From Burkholderiales bacterium 70-64 (GTDB lineage Bacteria; Pseudomonadota; Gammaproteobacteria; Burkholderiales; Burkholderiaceae_E): DNA of 64,000 nt. The notes beneath the pieces are model-generated. The model saw only the letters and a program-made list of their open reading frames with translations. It was not told where the DNA came from and did no database searches. The stretch lies in the NCBI GenBank assembly GCA_001898645.1, contig MKUQ01000026.1, positions 514 through 64,513 of the forward strand, written 5' to 3'. Both the position numbers and the translations under genes were made by a program. Position 1 is the first letter of the stretch. Every line of letters starts with the position of its first letter. Positions 36,477 through 45,090 of this stretch are shown here, one piece after another.

Positions 36477-37259
36477 GGCGTTCTCCTTGCAGGAAGACGG
36501 GGAGGAAGCGGCGGGCGAACCCGGGCCCAGGTAGGCGGCGCGCACGATCGCCGAGCGCGCCAGCAGCGAGGCCGGCCCCTCGGCCACCAGCTGGCCGCGC
36601 TCGAGCACGTAGCCGCGATCGGCGACGGCGAGCGACTTGCGCACGTTCTGCTCGACCATCAGCACGGTGACGCCCTGGTCGGCGATGCGGCGCGCGATGG
36701 CGAGCAGCTCGTCGACCATCTTCGGCGCCAGGCCGAGCGACGGCTCGTCGAGCATCAGCAGGCGCGGCGCGCTCATCATGGCGCGCGCCACGGCCACCAT
36801 CTGCTGCTCGCCGCCGCTCATGGTGCCGGCCAGCTGGCCGGCGCGCTCGGCGAGCCGCGGGAAGTCGCGGAACGCCTGCTCGAGGCGTCGCGCGCGCTCG
36901 GCGGGCGCGACCAGCCAGCCGCCGAGCTCGAGGTTCTCGCGCACCGTCATGTCGGGGAACAGCTGCCGGCCCTCGGCCACCAGCGACAGGCCGCGCGCGA
37001 CGATCCGGCTCGCCGGGGCATCGGCGGGCAACTCCTCGCCGTCCAGCCGCACCGTGCCGCTGCGCGGCACCAGCCCGGCGACCGCCTTGAGCAGGGTGGT
37101 CTTGCCGGCCCCGTTGGGACCGAGGATCACGGTGAGGCCGGGGCGCGCTTCCAGATCGAGATCGCGCAGCACCAGGAAGCGGCCGTAGCCGGCGCTCAGG
37201 CCTTCGACCCGCAGGTGGGCCGGCGCGCGGCCGGGAGCCGGAGCGGCGGCGGCGCTCAT
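36477..37259 (-). CDS. livF: LivF-type ABC transporter ATPase, open into the aldehyde dehydrogenase frame
   Basis: Residues 1-261 of a 745-codon open frame. Walker A is GPNGAGKTTLLKAV, the signature MSGGEQQMVAVARAMM and Walker B LLMLDEPSLGLAP. The domain ends at the family-typical AAYLGPG near residue 247. Instead of a stop, the frame continues through PAASSPSSCKENA straight into the aldehyde dehydrogenase Met. Either the natural product is a LivF-dehydrogenase fusion or the stop codon has been lost, in this strain or by sequencing error. The start overlaps the livG stop (ATGA). The coordinates given cover the LivF part up to the dehydrogenase start. Confidence 0.85.
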
Positions 37260-38020
37260 GACGTGCCCTGCGCCATCTCGTCGCCGAGATAGGCCTCGAT
37301 GACGCGGGCGTCGCGCACCACCTCGGCGGGCGCGGCGTCGGCGATCTTGCAGCCCTGGTGCAGCACCAGCACGCGCTCGACGTGGCGCAGCAGCGTGGTC
37401 ACCGCATGCTCGATCCAGATCACGGTGAGCGCCAGGTCGTCGCGCAGGCCGCGGATCAGCCGCGCCATGTGCTCGACCTCGCCTTCGGTGAGGCCGGCGG
37501 CCACCTCGTCGAGCAGCAGCAGCCTCGGGCGGGTGGCGAGCGCCATGCCGATCTCGAGCAGGCGCTGCTGGGAGGGCGTGATCGCCGCCGCCGGCTGCGC
37601 GGCGTGCGCCGACAGCCCGATCACCTCGAGGATGCCGGCCGCATCCGCCAGGCCGGGCGCGGCAGCGCGCCCGCGTCCGGCGAACTGCAGGCCGAAGCCG
37701 ATGTTGGCCGCCACCGTCAGCTCGGCGAACACGCGCGGCGTCTGGAAGGTGCGCGCGATGCCGTGATGGGCATAGCGGTGCGGCCGCGCCCCGGTGAGGT
37801 CGTCGCCGGCCACCAGCAGCCGGCCCGAGGTCGGCGGGAGCACACCCGAGAGCACGTTGAAGAAGGTGGTCTTGCCCGCGCCGTTGGGGCCGATGATGCC
37901 CACCAGCTCGCCGGCGGCGAAGCGGGCGCTGATGCCGTCGACCGCGGTCAGCCCGCCGAAGCGGACCGTGACCGAGCGCGCCTCGAGCAGCGCCGTCCCC
38001 ATCGAGGCCGCCTCAGGCAT
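37256..38020 (-). CDS. livG: LivG-type branched-chain/aromatic ABC transporter ATPase
   Basis: A 254-residue ATPase with Walker A GPNGAGKTTFFNVL, the LivG-specific GIARTFQTPRVFAELTV region, a signature degenerated to ITPSQQRLLEIGMAL and Walker B LLLLDEVAAGL. The start at 38020 is chosen for the GGGAAAGG upstream and overlaps the end of livM by 8 bp. The signature motif lacking the usual LSGGQ letters is common in LivG. Confidence 0.93.
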   Translation of the reverse strand: MPEAASMGTALLEARSVTVRFGGLTAVDGISARFAAGELVGIIGPNGAGKTTFFNVLSGVLPPTSGRLLVAGDDLTGARPHRYAHHGIARTFQTPRVFAELTVAANIGFGLQFAGRGRAAAPGLADAAGILEVIGLSAHAAQPAAAITPSQQRLLEIGMALATRPRLLLLDEVAAGLTEGEVEHMARLIRGLRDDLALTVIWIEHAVTTLLRHVERVLVLHQGCKIADAAPAEVVRDARVIEAYLGDEMAQGTS

Positions 38021-38996
38021 CGCGCACCTTTCCCGCACCGGCACGCCGGGCAGGCCGGCGCGCGAGCAGGGCGTCGCGCCAGCCGATCAGGATGCCCGGG
38101 CGCAGCGAGGCCAGGCCGCCGGGCAGGTACAGCACCGAGAGGATCAGCAGCAGGCCGAGCGCCATCATGTAGAGCTGCGGCAGCTGCAGGCGCAGCGCCT
38201 CGGCCAGCACGCTGAAGACGATGGCGGCGACGAGCGGCCCCCACAGGGTGGCGGCGCCGCCGATCAGCGCGATCAGCACGGTCTGGAAGCCGATGAAGGG
38301 ATTGAACACCGTCGCCGGATCGATGTAGGTCCAGCGCACGCTCATCGCCGCGCCCACGGCGCCGGCAAAGGCGGCCGAGATCGCGAAGCCGATCACCTTG
38401 GCGCGGCGGGTGTCGACACCCAGGGTCTGGGCGCGCAGCTCGTCGCCGCCGATGCCGGCCAGCGCCAGCCCGAGCCGGCTGCGCCGCACCGCGATCGAGG
38501 TCACTACCGCCAGCACCGCCAGCGCCAGCACGGTGAGATAGACGGTGCCGGGCTCGGGCACGAAGACGAGCACGCGCCCCACGGTGCCGGCGATCTGCTT
38601 CTCCGCGAAGGTGACGGCATGGCGGATCAGCTCGGTCATGCCGAAGGTGAGCACCGCGAAGTAGGTGCCGCGCAGGTGCAGCACCGCGCTGCCCATGACC
38701 ACTGCCAGCGCCGCCGCAGCCCCGGCGCCGAGGGCGATCGCCGCCAGCCAGGGCAGCTCGCCGAGCGTGAGCGCCCCGGCATAGGCGCCGATGCCGAAGA
38801 AGGCCGAGGTGGCCAGCGACAGGTAGCGCGTGGCTCCGCAGAACAGGCTCCAGCTCGACGACAGCGCCACGTACATCAGGCAGGTGAGCGCCATCGAGAC
38901 GCCGAACTCGTTCACCCAGGCAGGCAGCGCGAGCGCGATGACGGCCAGCACCGCCAGCACCGACAGGTCGCGCCCGAGGATGCGCCGCCCGCTCAT
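38013..38996 (-). CDS. livM: LivM-type ABC transporter permease
   Basis: A 327-residue inner-membrane permease with about nine hydrophobic segments. It has the conserved SLATSAFFGIGAYAGAL, GTYFAVLTFGMTELIRH and RSRLGLALAGIGGDELRAQTLGVDTRRAKVIGFAISAAFAG coupling region. ATG overlaps the livH stop (ATGA). Works with LivH to form the channel of the importer. Confidence 0.93.
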   Translation of the reverse strand: MSGRRILGRDLSVLAVLAVIALALPAWVNEFGVSMALTCLMYVALSSSWSLFCGATRYLSLATSAFFGIGAYAGALTLGELPWLAAIALGAGAAAALAVVMGSAVLHLRGTYFAVLTFGMTELIRHAVTFAEKQIAGTVGRVLVFVPEPGTVYLTVLALAVLAVVTSIAVRRSRLGLALAGIGGDELRAQTLGVDTRRAKVIGFAISAAFAGAVGAAMSVRWTYIDPATVFNPFIGFQTVLIALIGGAATLWGPLVAAIVFSVLAEALRLQLPQLYMMALGLLLILSVLYLPGGLASLRPGILIGWRDALLARRPARRAGAGKVRDA

Positions 38997-39868
38997 CGCT
39001 TGAACAGCCCGTTCGGTTTCCACAGCAGCACCGCGATGAAGAGGCCGTAGGACAGCAGCGGCTTGAGCGAGGGGCTGCCGAAGTGGGTGCCGAGCGCCTC
39101 GATCACGCCCAGCGCCAACGCGGCGACCAGGCTGCCGGTCATGCTGCCGAAGCCGCCGAGGGTGATGACGATGAGCGCGGTCACCGTGTAGGGCTCGCCG
39201 ATGGCCGGCGAGATCGCATAGGTCATCGACAGCAGGCTGCCGGCCAGGCCCGACAGGCCCAGGCCGATGCCGAACATCAGCGGGTGCAGGCGGGCGGTGT
39301 CGATGCCCACCAGCTGTGCGCCGACGGGCGACTGCATCAGCGCGCGCACGCCCTTGCCGAGCAGGCTCCTCCTCAGCACGACGATGAGCGCCACGCTCAC
39401 CGCCAGCGCCACGGCGGCCAGCAGCAGCTTGTTGGCGGCGAACTGCGCGCCGCCCACCGACACCGGGTCGGTCAGGTAGTCATAGCCGCGCAGCTCGCCG
39501 CCCCACACCAGCGAGGCGAAGTTCTGCACCAGGAACATCAGGCCGAAGGCGACCATCAGCCCGCGCGCCTCGAACACGTCGAGGTCGGGCGAGGTGGCGG
39601 CGAGGCGCCGGAACGCCAGGCGGTGGATGAGCAGCCCCAGCACGACCATGAGGACGAAGACGATCGGCGCCGTCAGCAGCGGCGAGACGCCCAGGTATGT
39701 GTATGCGAGCCAGGCCGCGAACGCACCGAGCATCAGGAACTCGCCGTGGGCGATGTTCAGGATGCGCATCAGCCCGTACTGCAGGTTCAGGCCGAGGGCG
39801 ACGAGCGCGTACACGCCCCCGGTGATCAGGCCGGAGGCGATGAGCTCGAGCCATGCGCCGAACGACAT
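38993..39868 (-). CDS. livH: LivH-type ABC transporter permease
   Basis: A 291-residue permease with the canonical LivH opening (SGLITGGVYALVALGLNLQYGLMRILNIAHGEFLMLGAFAAW) and the conserved coupling region near QLVGIDTARLHPLMFGIGLGL. It is 17 bp from the solute-binding-protein gene upstream and overlaps livM downstream. Confidence 0.93.
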   Translation of the reverse strand: MSFGAWLELIASGLITGGVYALVALGLNLQYGLMRILNIAHGEFLMLGAFAAWLAYTYLGVSPLLTAPIVFVLMVVLGLLIHRLAFRRLAATSPDLDVFEARGLMVAFGLMFLVQNFASLVWGGELRGYDYLTDPVSVGGAQFAANKLLLAAVALAVSVALIVVLRRSLLGKGVRALMQSPVGAQLVGIDTARLHPLMFGIGLGLSGLAGSLLSMTYAISPAIGEPYTVTALIVITLGGFGSMTGSLVAALALGVIEALGTHFGSPSLKPLLSYGLFIAVLLWKPNGLFKR

Positions 39869-39885
39869 CCGCGACGCTTGCCCGC

Positions 39886-41091
39886 TTATTTCCAGGCCGG
39901 CTTGGGCATCACCAGCTGGGCAGTGGCGATGCTCCTGGGCCAGACCACCTCGAACTCGCCGTTCTGCCACTGCCCCACGCTGCCCGGGGTGGCGACGTTC
40001 TCGCTGCCCTCGAAGCGCACCGGGCCGATGATGGTCTTGTGCTCGTTCTTCGCGACGTAGTCGCGGATCGCCTTGCGATCGAGGCCGACCTTGGCCACCG
40101 CCTGCGTCAGGATCTCCAGGCCGGCCCAGCAGTGGCCGCTGGCCCAGCGATCGGGCTCCTTGCCGCCGAACTTCGCGGTGTGGGCCTGGAAATAGGCCTT
40201 GGCCCCGGGGCTGGTCGCGGCATTCCAGGAGCCCATGCCCGACACACCCTCGGCACCGGCGCCGAGCACGTTGCGGTAGAGCTGGAAGGCGGTGCCCACC
40301 GAGGCATAGAACAGCTTCGGATTGAAGCCGATCTCCTTGGACTGCTTGCTGGCGAGGATGGTGTCGGGCGGATAGGTGATGCCGATGAAGGCGTCGGGGT
40401 TCTGGTCCTTGATGGTGCGCAGCACCGGCGCCAGGTCCTTCACGCCGAGCGGATAGCCCTTGCGCTCGACCACCCGGATGTCGGTCTTCTTCAGCGCGGC
40501 GTTGAGCGCGGCGAAGTTCTCCAGCCCGAACAGGTCGTCCATGTACAGGATCGCGATGGTCTTCACGCCGTTGGCCACCAGCATGTCGACCAGCGCCCCC
40601 ATCATCCGGTCGGGCTGCTGCAGCAGCGAGAAGAAGTACGGCAGGTGCATGTCGATCAGCTTGCGCGACAGCGCGGTCGGCGCGAGCATCGGATAGCCGA
40701 AACGGTTGGCCAGCGGCGCTAGGGCGAAGTTGGCGTTCGACCCCCAGGGCGGCAGGATCAGGTCGACCTTGTCGCTGCCCATCAGCTTCTCGTAGCTGCG
40801 GATGCAGGTCTCGATCTCGCTGCGATCGTCGAAGCTCACCAGCTCGATGCGCCGCCGCGTGCCCTTCACGTCCAGCCCGCCGGCGGCGTTCTGCTGCTCG
40901 GCCCACATCAGGAAGTTGGGCTCCTGGCTGACCTGCGCGCCGCCGGCCCACGGACCGGTGCGGGCGATCGCATAGCCGACGCGCACCGGCGCGGACTGCG
41001 AGCGGGCCAGCGAGGGCACGGCCAAGCCGGCGGCACCGGCGGCGAGGGCCTGCACGGTGCTGCGGCGGGTAGAGGACGGGGGCGTGCTCAT
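39886..41091 (-). CDS. Periplasmic ligand-binding protein of a Liv-type ABC transporter
   Basis: A 401-residue type-I periplasmic binding protein. An N-terminal export signal carries an RRSTVQAL twin-arginine-like stretch and ends around LARSQ. The mature part starts APVRVGYAIARTGPWAGGA. Proteins of this group bind branched-chain amino acids, but many bind benzoate-like aromatics; the neighbouring aromatic aldehyde dehydrogenase favours the latter. GAAGGAG precedes the ATG. First gene of the operon, divergent from the AraC regulator. Confidence 0.9.
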   Translation of the reverse strand: MSTPPSSTRRSTVQALAAGAAGLAVPSLARSQSAPVRVGYAIARTGPWAGGAQVSQEPNFLMWAEQQNAAGGLDVKGTRRRIELVSFDDRSEIETCIRSYEKLMGSDKVDLILPPWGSNANFALAPLANRFGYPMLAPTALSRKLIDMHLPYFFSLLQQPDRMMGALVDMLVANGVKTIAILYMDDLFGLENFAALNAALKKTDIRVVERKGYPLGVKDLAPVLRTIKDQNPDAFIGITYPPDTILASKQSKEIGFNPKLFYASVGTAFQLYRNVLGAGAEGVSGMGSWNAATSPGAKAYFQAHTAKFGGKEPDRWASGHCWAGLEILTQAVAKVGLDRKAIRDYVAKNEHKTIIGPVRFEGSENVATPGSVGQWQNGEFEVVWPRSIATAQLVMPKPAWK

Positions 41092-41315
41092 GACGTTCTC
41101 CTTCGGGTCTGCGGCCCGTGCGTGAGGTCTCCGGTACAGGGATGGTAGGGCTCGCCCGGCCGCCCTGCTTCGCCGGCCGTGCAGCGCCGCTTGACGATTT
41201 GTGCACAGGCGGATCCGTACTTTCCCGGATACGCGGCCCGGCGCGCTCCGTTCCGATACGGATGGGCCCCGGCCACCGGATAATCGGACCGTCAGCAGGA
41301 AACCGGAGGATCCGC

Positions 41316-42278
41316 ATGACCAGCTTCACGCCGACGATGAGCACCGACCAGGTGTCCGCGCGCGACCGCGCCCCCTGCTGGTCGGAGTGGATCAGCCGGC
41401 TCTTCTGCGGCCTGCAGTCCGACCTGTACGGCGACATCGACTTCGACGGCCACATGGCCACCGAGCGCGCCGGCGACGTGGTGCTCACCCGGCTGGAAGC
41501 CGACCGTCACCGCGTGCTCAAGAACGACCGCCTGGTGCGCGCGAGCGAGATCGGCTACCTGAAGATCGTGGCGCCCTACCGCGGCAGCGCCGAGGTCGAG
41601 CAGATGGGCCGCCGCGCCCGGGTGTCGCCGGGCGAGTGGAGCGTCTACGACACCACCGACAGCTACCAGGTGGCCAACCCGACGCGGGTGGAGCACCTCA
41701 TCGTGATGGTGCCCAAGGCGCCGCTGCTCGAGCGCGGCCTGCCGCTGCGCGAGCTGATGGCGCGGCCGCTGGGCGCGGGCGGCGGCATCTCGCGGCTGGC
41801 CCTGCAGGCCATGCGGGGCGCCTGGCAGGAGCTGCCCGCGATCACCCCCGATGCCGCGCGCGGGGTCGGCGAGGCGATCATGCAGCTGGTGCACCTGTCG
41901 CTGCTCGAGCTGGCCGGGCACGAGAGCGCCCCCACCCAGCGCGAGGCGCTGCGCGAGCGCATCAAGCAGGTGGTGGCGCGCCGCCTGGGCGATCCGTCGC
42001 TGACGGTGGAGGCCATCGCCCTGGCGGTCAACTGCAGCCGCCGCCATCTCTACAACGCCTTCAGCGACGAGCCGGCCGGCGTGGCCGGCTACGTGCTCAC
42101 GCAGAGGCTCGAGGCCTGTCGACGCGATTTCGAGGACGCGCGCCAGGATGCCGTGTCGATCACCGAGATCGCGCTGCGGCGCGGCTTCAACCACCCGGCG
42201 CACTTCAGCCGCGCGTTCAAGGCCCGCTTCGGCACGACGCCCAGCCAGTGGCGGGCCCGCCGCATGCTGGTGACTTGA
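41316..42278 (+). CDS. AraC-family transcriptional regulator
   Basis: A 320-residue regulator with an N-terminal cupin-like sensor of the AraC-binding-like type found in FeaR/NphR relatives (VLKNDRLVRASEIGYLKIVAPYRGSAEVEQMGR). The C-terminal DNA-binding region contains two helix-turn-helix motifs (about 225-320, LTVEAIALAVNCSRRHLYNAF and VSITEIALRRGFNHPAHFSRAFKARFGTTPSQWR). ACCGGAGG lies before the ATG. Divergent from the Liv-type importer and aldehyde dehydrogenase genes, which it most likely activates in response to an aromatic inducer. Confidence 0.9.
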   Translation: MTSFTPTMSTDQVSARDRAPCWSEWISRLFCGLQSDLYGDIDFDGHMATERAGDVVLTRLEADRHRVLKNDRLVRASEIGYLKIVAPYRGSAEVEQMGRRARVSPGEWSVYDTTDSYQVANPTRVEHLIVMVPKAPLLERGLPLRELMARPLGAGGGISRLALQAMRGAWQELPAITPDAARGVGEAIMQLVHLSLLELAGHESAPTQREALRERIKQVVARRLGDPSLTVEAIALAVNCSRRHLYNAFSDEPAGVAGYVLTQRLEACRRDFEDARQDAVSITEIALRRGFNHPAHFSRAFKARFGTTPSQWRARRMLVT

Positions 42279-42322
42279 GACGCGGCCGCGCGCGCTTCGG
42301 TTGCTCCACCGTGGGGGTTGAG

Positions 42323-42352
42323 CTGAAGCCGGAGGAAGGAGGCTCGCTTCAG
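42323..42352. terminator. Inverted repeat between convergent araC-type and M48 genes
   Basis: CTGAAGC (42323-42329) and GCTTCAG (42346-42352) are perfect 7-bp arms with a 16-nt loop in the convergent gap. The right arm overlaps the M48 stop. No T-tract follows, so termination is only a possibility. Confidence 0.3.
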
Positions 42353-44295
42353 TACACCGGTTCCGGCGCGTCGCTGCGCACGTCCGGCAGGTCGACCACG
42401 CTGCGCGGCACCGGGCAATCGATGGCCGCGGCCACCGCGCGCACGAAGGCCTCGAAGTTCGGCTCGCCCGGGGTGCGCGCAAGCGATTGCAGGACCCGCA
42501 GCAGGATGGGCTTGCGCAGCGGCGGCAGCGCGAGCAGCGCCTCGAGCGCCAGGCCCAGCTCGACCGAACCGACCTCGTCGGGCGTGGCCGCCGGCGGCGG
42601 CACGTCGAGCAGTGCGGCGGCGTCGGCCAGCGCATCGCGCGTGTTGCGCGCCGACGCCTGGCCGATGGCCGCCGCCATCGAGAACAGCGCCGCCAGCGCG
42701 CGGCTCTGCGCGGCCTTCGAGACCGCCGCGCGGCGCTCGCGCGCCGGATGCGCCACCGTCGGCTGCAGGCGATGGCGCGCCAGGGTGTAGTAGATCCACT
42801 CCGCCGCCTGCACCCGGCCGTCGCGCTCGACGGCGGCGCGACATCGGTCGAGCAGCTCGCGCCGGTGCGCCGCGCTCCAGCCGCGCACGCGCGCCAGCAG
42901 CAGCTCGAGCAGCGGCACGCGCAGCGACGCGCCGGCCGGCGACACCAGCCAATGCAGCGACAGCCGCAGCGTCGCATCGGGCTCGTCGCCGGGCACGCCG
43001 GCCACCAGCGCCACCAGCCAGCGGCCGGCCGTCTCGAAGCCGAGCGAGGCCGAGCGGATCTGGGCGATCAGCGCCGAAGCGGGCGAGGAGACGTTGGCCA
43101 CGGTCTGCGGACCGAGCAGCGCGGTGTCGATCGTCGTCGGCCCTTCGGACTCGAAGGGCAGGCTCTCCAGGAGCGGCGCGCGCGCGGCTGCGAGCGCCTG
43201 TGCGCCGCCCGCCTCGGCTGTGCCTTCGATTGCGTCCCCGGCGCCTGCCGCAGCTGCTGCGCCCGCCGTGCCCGTCCGGCCGACCACCCCGCCCGGTCCG
43301 CCCGCAGCGCCGGCCGGCTTGATCGGCGCCATGCGCCGCCCGTACAGGCGCCGGATGCGTTGCTCGAGCGACGGATGGGTGTCGAGCCATCCGCCCAGGC
43401 CGGCCGGCTGCACCAGCAGGAAGTGGCTCACCAGCGGTGTGTAATGCGAGCGCAAGGGCGCCGCGACCTCGCCCGCGATGCGTCGCAGCGCGCGGCCCAG
43501 GCCATCGCGGTCGCGCGTGATCTGCACCGCCAGCGCATCGGCGAGATATTCGCGCTGGCGGCTGATGCCCGCCCTGAGCACCTGCGCGGCCAGCACGCCG
43601 AGCAGCCCCACGGCCGACAGCAGCAATCCGGCCACCATCCAGACCAGCCGCGGCAGGCCCCAGCGCCCGAACGGCCCCGGCGGATCGTGCGAGACGGCGG
43701 CCGTCAGCAGGCGGAAGCCGGCCAGCCGCAGCGAATACAGGCCGTAGAGGGCTGCGGTCAGCCGCGTGTTCAACGCCGCGTCGCCGCTGACGATGTGTGC
43801 GAACTCGTGGGCGAGCACGCCCTGCAGCTCCGCGCGCCCGAGCCGCTCGAGCGCGCCGCGGGTGACCATCACCGCCGCCACGCCGGGACGCTCGCCGGTC
43901 GCCAGCGCGTTGATCGATTCGTCGTCGAGCACATACAGCGCCGGCACCGGCACACCGGCGCCGATCGCCACTTCCTCGGCGATGTCGCGCAGGCGCCGCT
44001 GCGTCGGCTGCGCCGCATCGAGCGCGCGCGCGCCCAGGCGTCGGGCCAGCGCGGCCCCGCCGTCGCGCAGGCGGCCCAGCTCCACCCAGGCGCCGCCGAA
44101 CACGATCAGCAGCGTGACGAAGGTATTGGTGGTGAAGAAATATGGCGGCCAGCGGGTGCCGCCGCCCAGCAGTGCCCAGCCCACCACGGCGGCGGCGTCG
44201 ACCGCGAGCACCACGGCGAGCAGCGCGAGAGCGAACAGGCCGACCAGCCGCCGCGAGGCCGCCCTCGCCCGTTCCTGGTGGGCGTAGAAGTCCAT
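42349..44295 (-). CDS. M48-family membrane metallopeptidase with large C-terminal extension
   Basis: A 648-residue protein with two N-terminal membrane helices (residues 18-42, 52-72) and the zinc motif HEFAH (about residue 165) in LQGVLAHEFAHIVSGDAALN. The third ligand is probably in REYLADALAVQITRD. Two further hydrophobic segments lie between these. It resembles HtpX/Ste24-type membrane proteases. The C-terminal ~310 residues are not part of the peptidase and have no family I recognise. It follows lemA by 16 bp, a widespread pairing. Confidence 0.85.
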   Translation of the reverse strand: MDFYAHQERARAASRRLVGLFALALLAVVLAVDAAAVVGWALLGGGTRWPPYFFTTNTFVTLLIVFGGAWVELGRLRDGGAALARRLGARALDAAQPTQRRLRDIAEEVAIGAGVPVPALYVLDDESINALATGERPGVAAVMVTRGALERLGRAELQGVLAHEFAHIVSGDAALNTRLTAALYGLYSLRLAGFRLLTAAVSHDPPGPFGRWGLPRLVWMVAGLLLSAVGLLGVLAAQVLRAGISRQREYLADALAVQITRDRDGLGRALRRIAGEVAAPLRSHYTPLVSHFLLVQPAGLGGWLDTHPSLEQRIRRLYGRRMAPIKPAGAAGGPGGVVGRTGTAGAAAAAGAGDAIEGTAEAGGAQALAAARAPLLESLPFESEGPTTIDTALLGPQTVANVSSPASALIAQIRSASLGFETAGRWLVALVAGVPGDEPDATLRLSLHWLVSPAGASLRVPLLELLLARVRGWSAAHRRELLDRCRAAVERDGRVQAAEWIYYTLARHRLQPTVAHPARERRAAVSKAAQSRALAALFSMAAAIGQASARNTRDALADAAALLDVPPPAATPDEVGSVELGLALEALLALPPLRKPILLRVLQSLARTPGEPNFEAFVRAVAAAIDCPVPRSVVDLPDVRSDAPEPVY

Positions 44296-44311
44296 CCCGG
44301 CGTGGCCGCCT

Positions 44312-44908
44312 TCAGAGGGCGACCGCGACGGGCTGCCGTTCCTGCGCCGAAGCGGTCGCGCGCAATACGTTCGCCGTGCCGAATCCGCACCACGAGGCGA
44401 CCAACGAGGCGGGGAACGACTCGACCGCAGTGTTGTAGCTCATGACCTGGTCGTTGAATGCCTGGCGCGCGAAGCCGATGCGGTTCTCGGTCGTGCCGAG
44501 CTCCTCGGTCAGCCGGTGCACGGTGTCGTCGGCGCGCAGCTCCGGGTACTGCTCGACCAGTGCCATCAGGCGAGACAGCGGCCGCGCGAGGGCGGCCTCG
44601 GCCGCCTCGAGGGCGACCAGCGCCTGGCCGTCGCGCGGGCGGTGCAGCGCGACCTCGCTCGCATCGCTGGCACGCTGGCGTGCGGCGATCACCGCCTCCA
44701 GCGTCTGGCGTTCGTGCGCGAGATAGGCGCGGGTGGCCGTCACCAGGTTCGGGATCAGGTCGTAGCGACGCTTCAGTTGCACGTCGATCTGGGCGTACGC
44801 GTTCTGGTAGCGATTGCGCAAGGTGACGAAGCGGTTGAAGACGGCCACGCCCCACATCAGCGGCACCATCAGCACGCCGATCAGCAGCAGGATCGATCCG
44901 CTCGACAT
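44312..44908 (-). CDS. lemA: LemA family membrane protein
   Basis: A 198-residue protein with one N-terminal transmembrane helix (SSGSILLLIGVLMVPLMWGVAVFN) and the LemA core RNRYQNAYAQIDVQLKRRYDLIPNLVTATRAYLAHER. The C-terminal ENRIGFARQAFNDQVMSYNTAVESFPA is also conserved. Function is not known precisely; LemA often accompanies M48 proteases, as here. Confidence 0.93.
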   Translation of the reverse strand: MSSGSILLLIGVLMVPLMWGVAVFNRFVTLRNRYQNAYAQIDVQLKRRYDLIPNLVTATRAYLAHERQTLEAVIAARQRASDASEVALHRPRDGQALVALEAAEAALARPLSRLMALVEQYPELRADDTVHRLTEELGTTENRIGFARQAFNDQVMSYNTAVESFPASLVASWCGFGTANVLRATASAQERQPVAVAL

Positions 44909-45031
44909 GAGCTTCACTCCTTCCGGTTGCGCGTGGACGATGTGGAATTGTCCTGCGAAACCGGCGCGCGCACGCGTCGGCGCCGTGCCGCTCGTCGGGC
45001 GCACGGCGGCATCCGTCCGCCTGGAAAATCG

Positions 45032-45062
45032 AGGGCCTGTTCACACTACGATCGTCCCCGGC
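45032..45062. repeat. Dispersed 31-bp repeat, copy 1
   Basis: Starts AGGGCCTGTTCAC and matches 63931-63961 in 30 of 31 positions, in the same orientation. It lies in the 182-bp space between lemA and dolP. Unlike copy 2, no inverted partner is found nearby. Confidence 0.85.
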
Positions 45063-45090
45063 GTGGAGACGATCGCGGCACGAACGGGCG

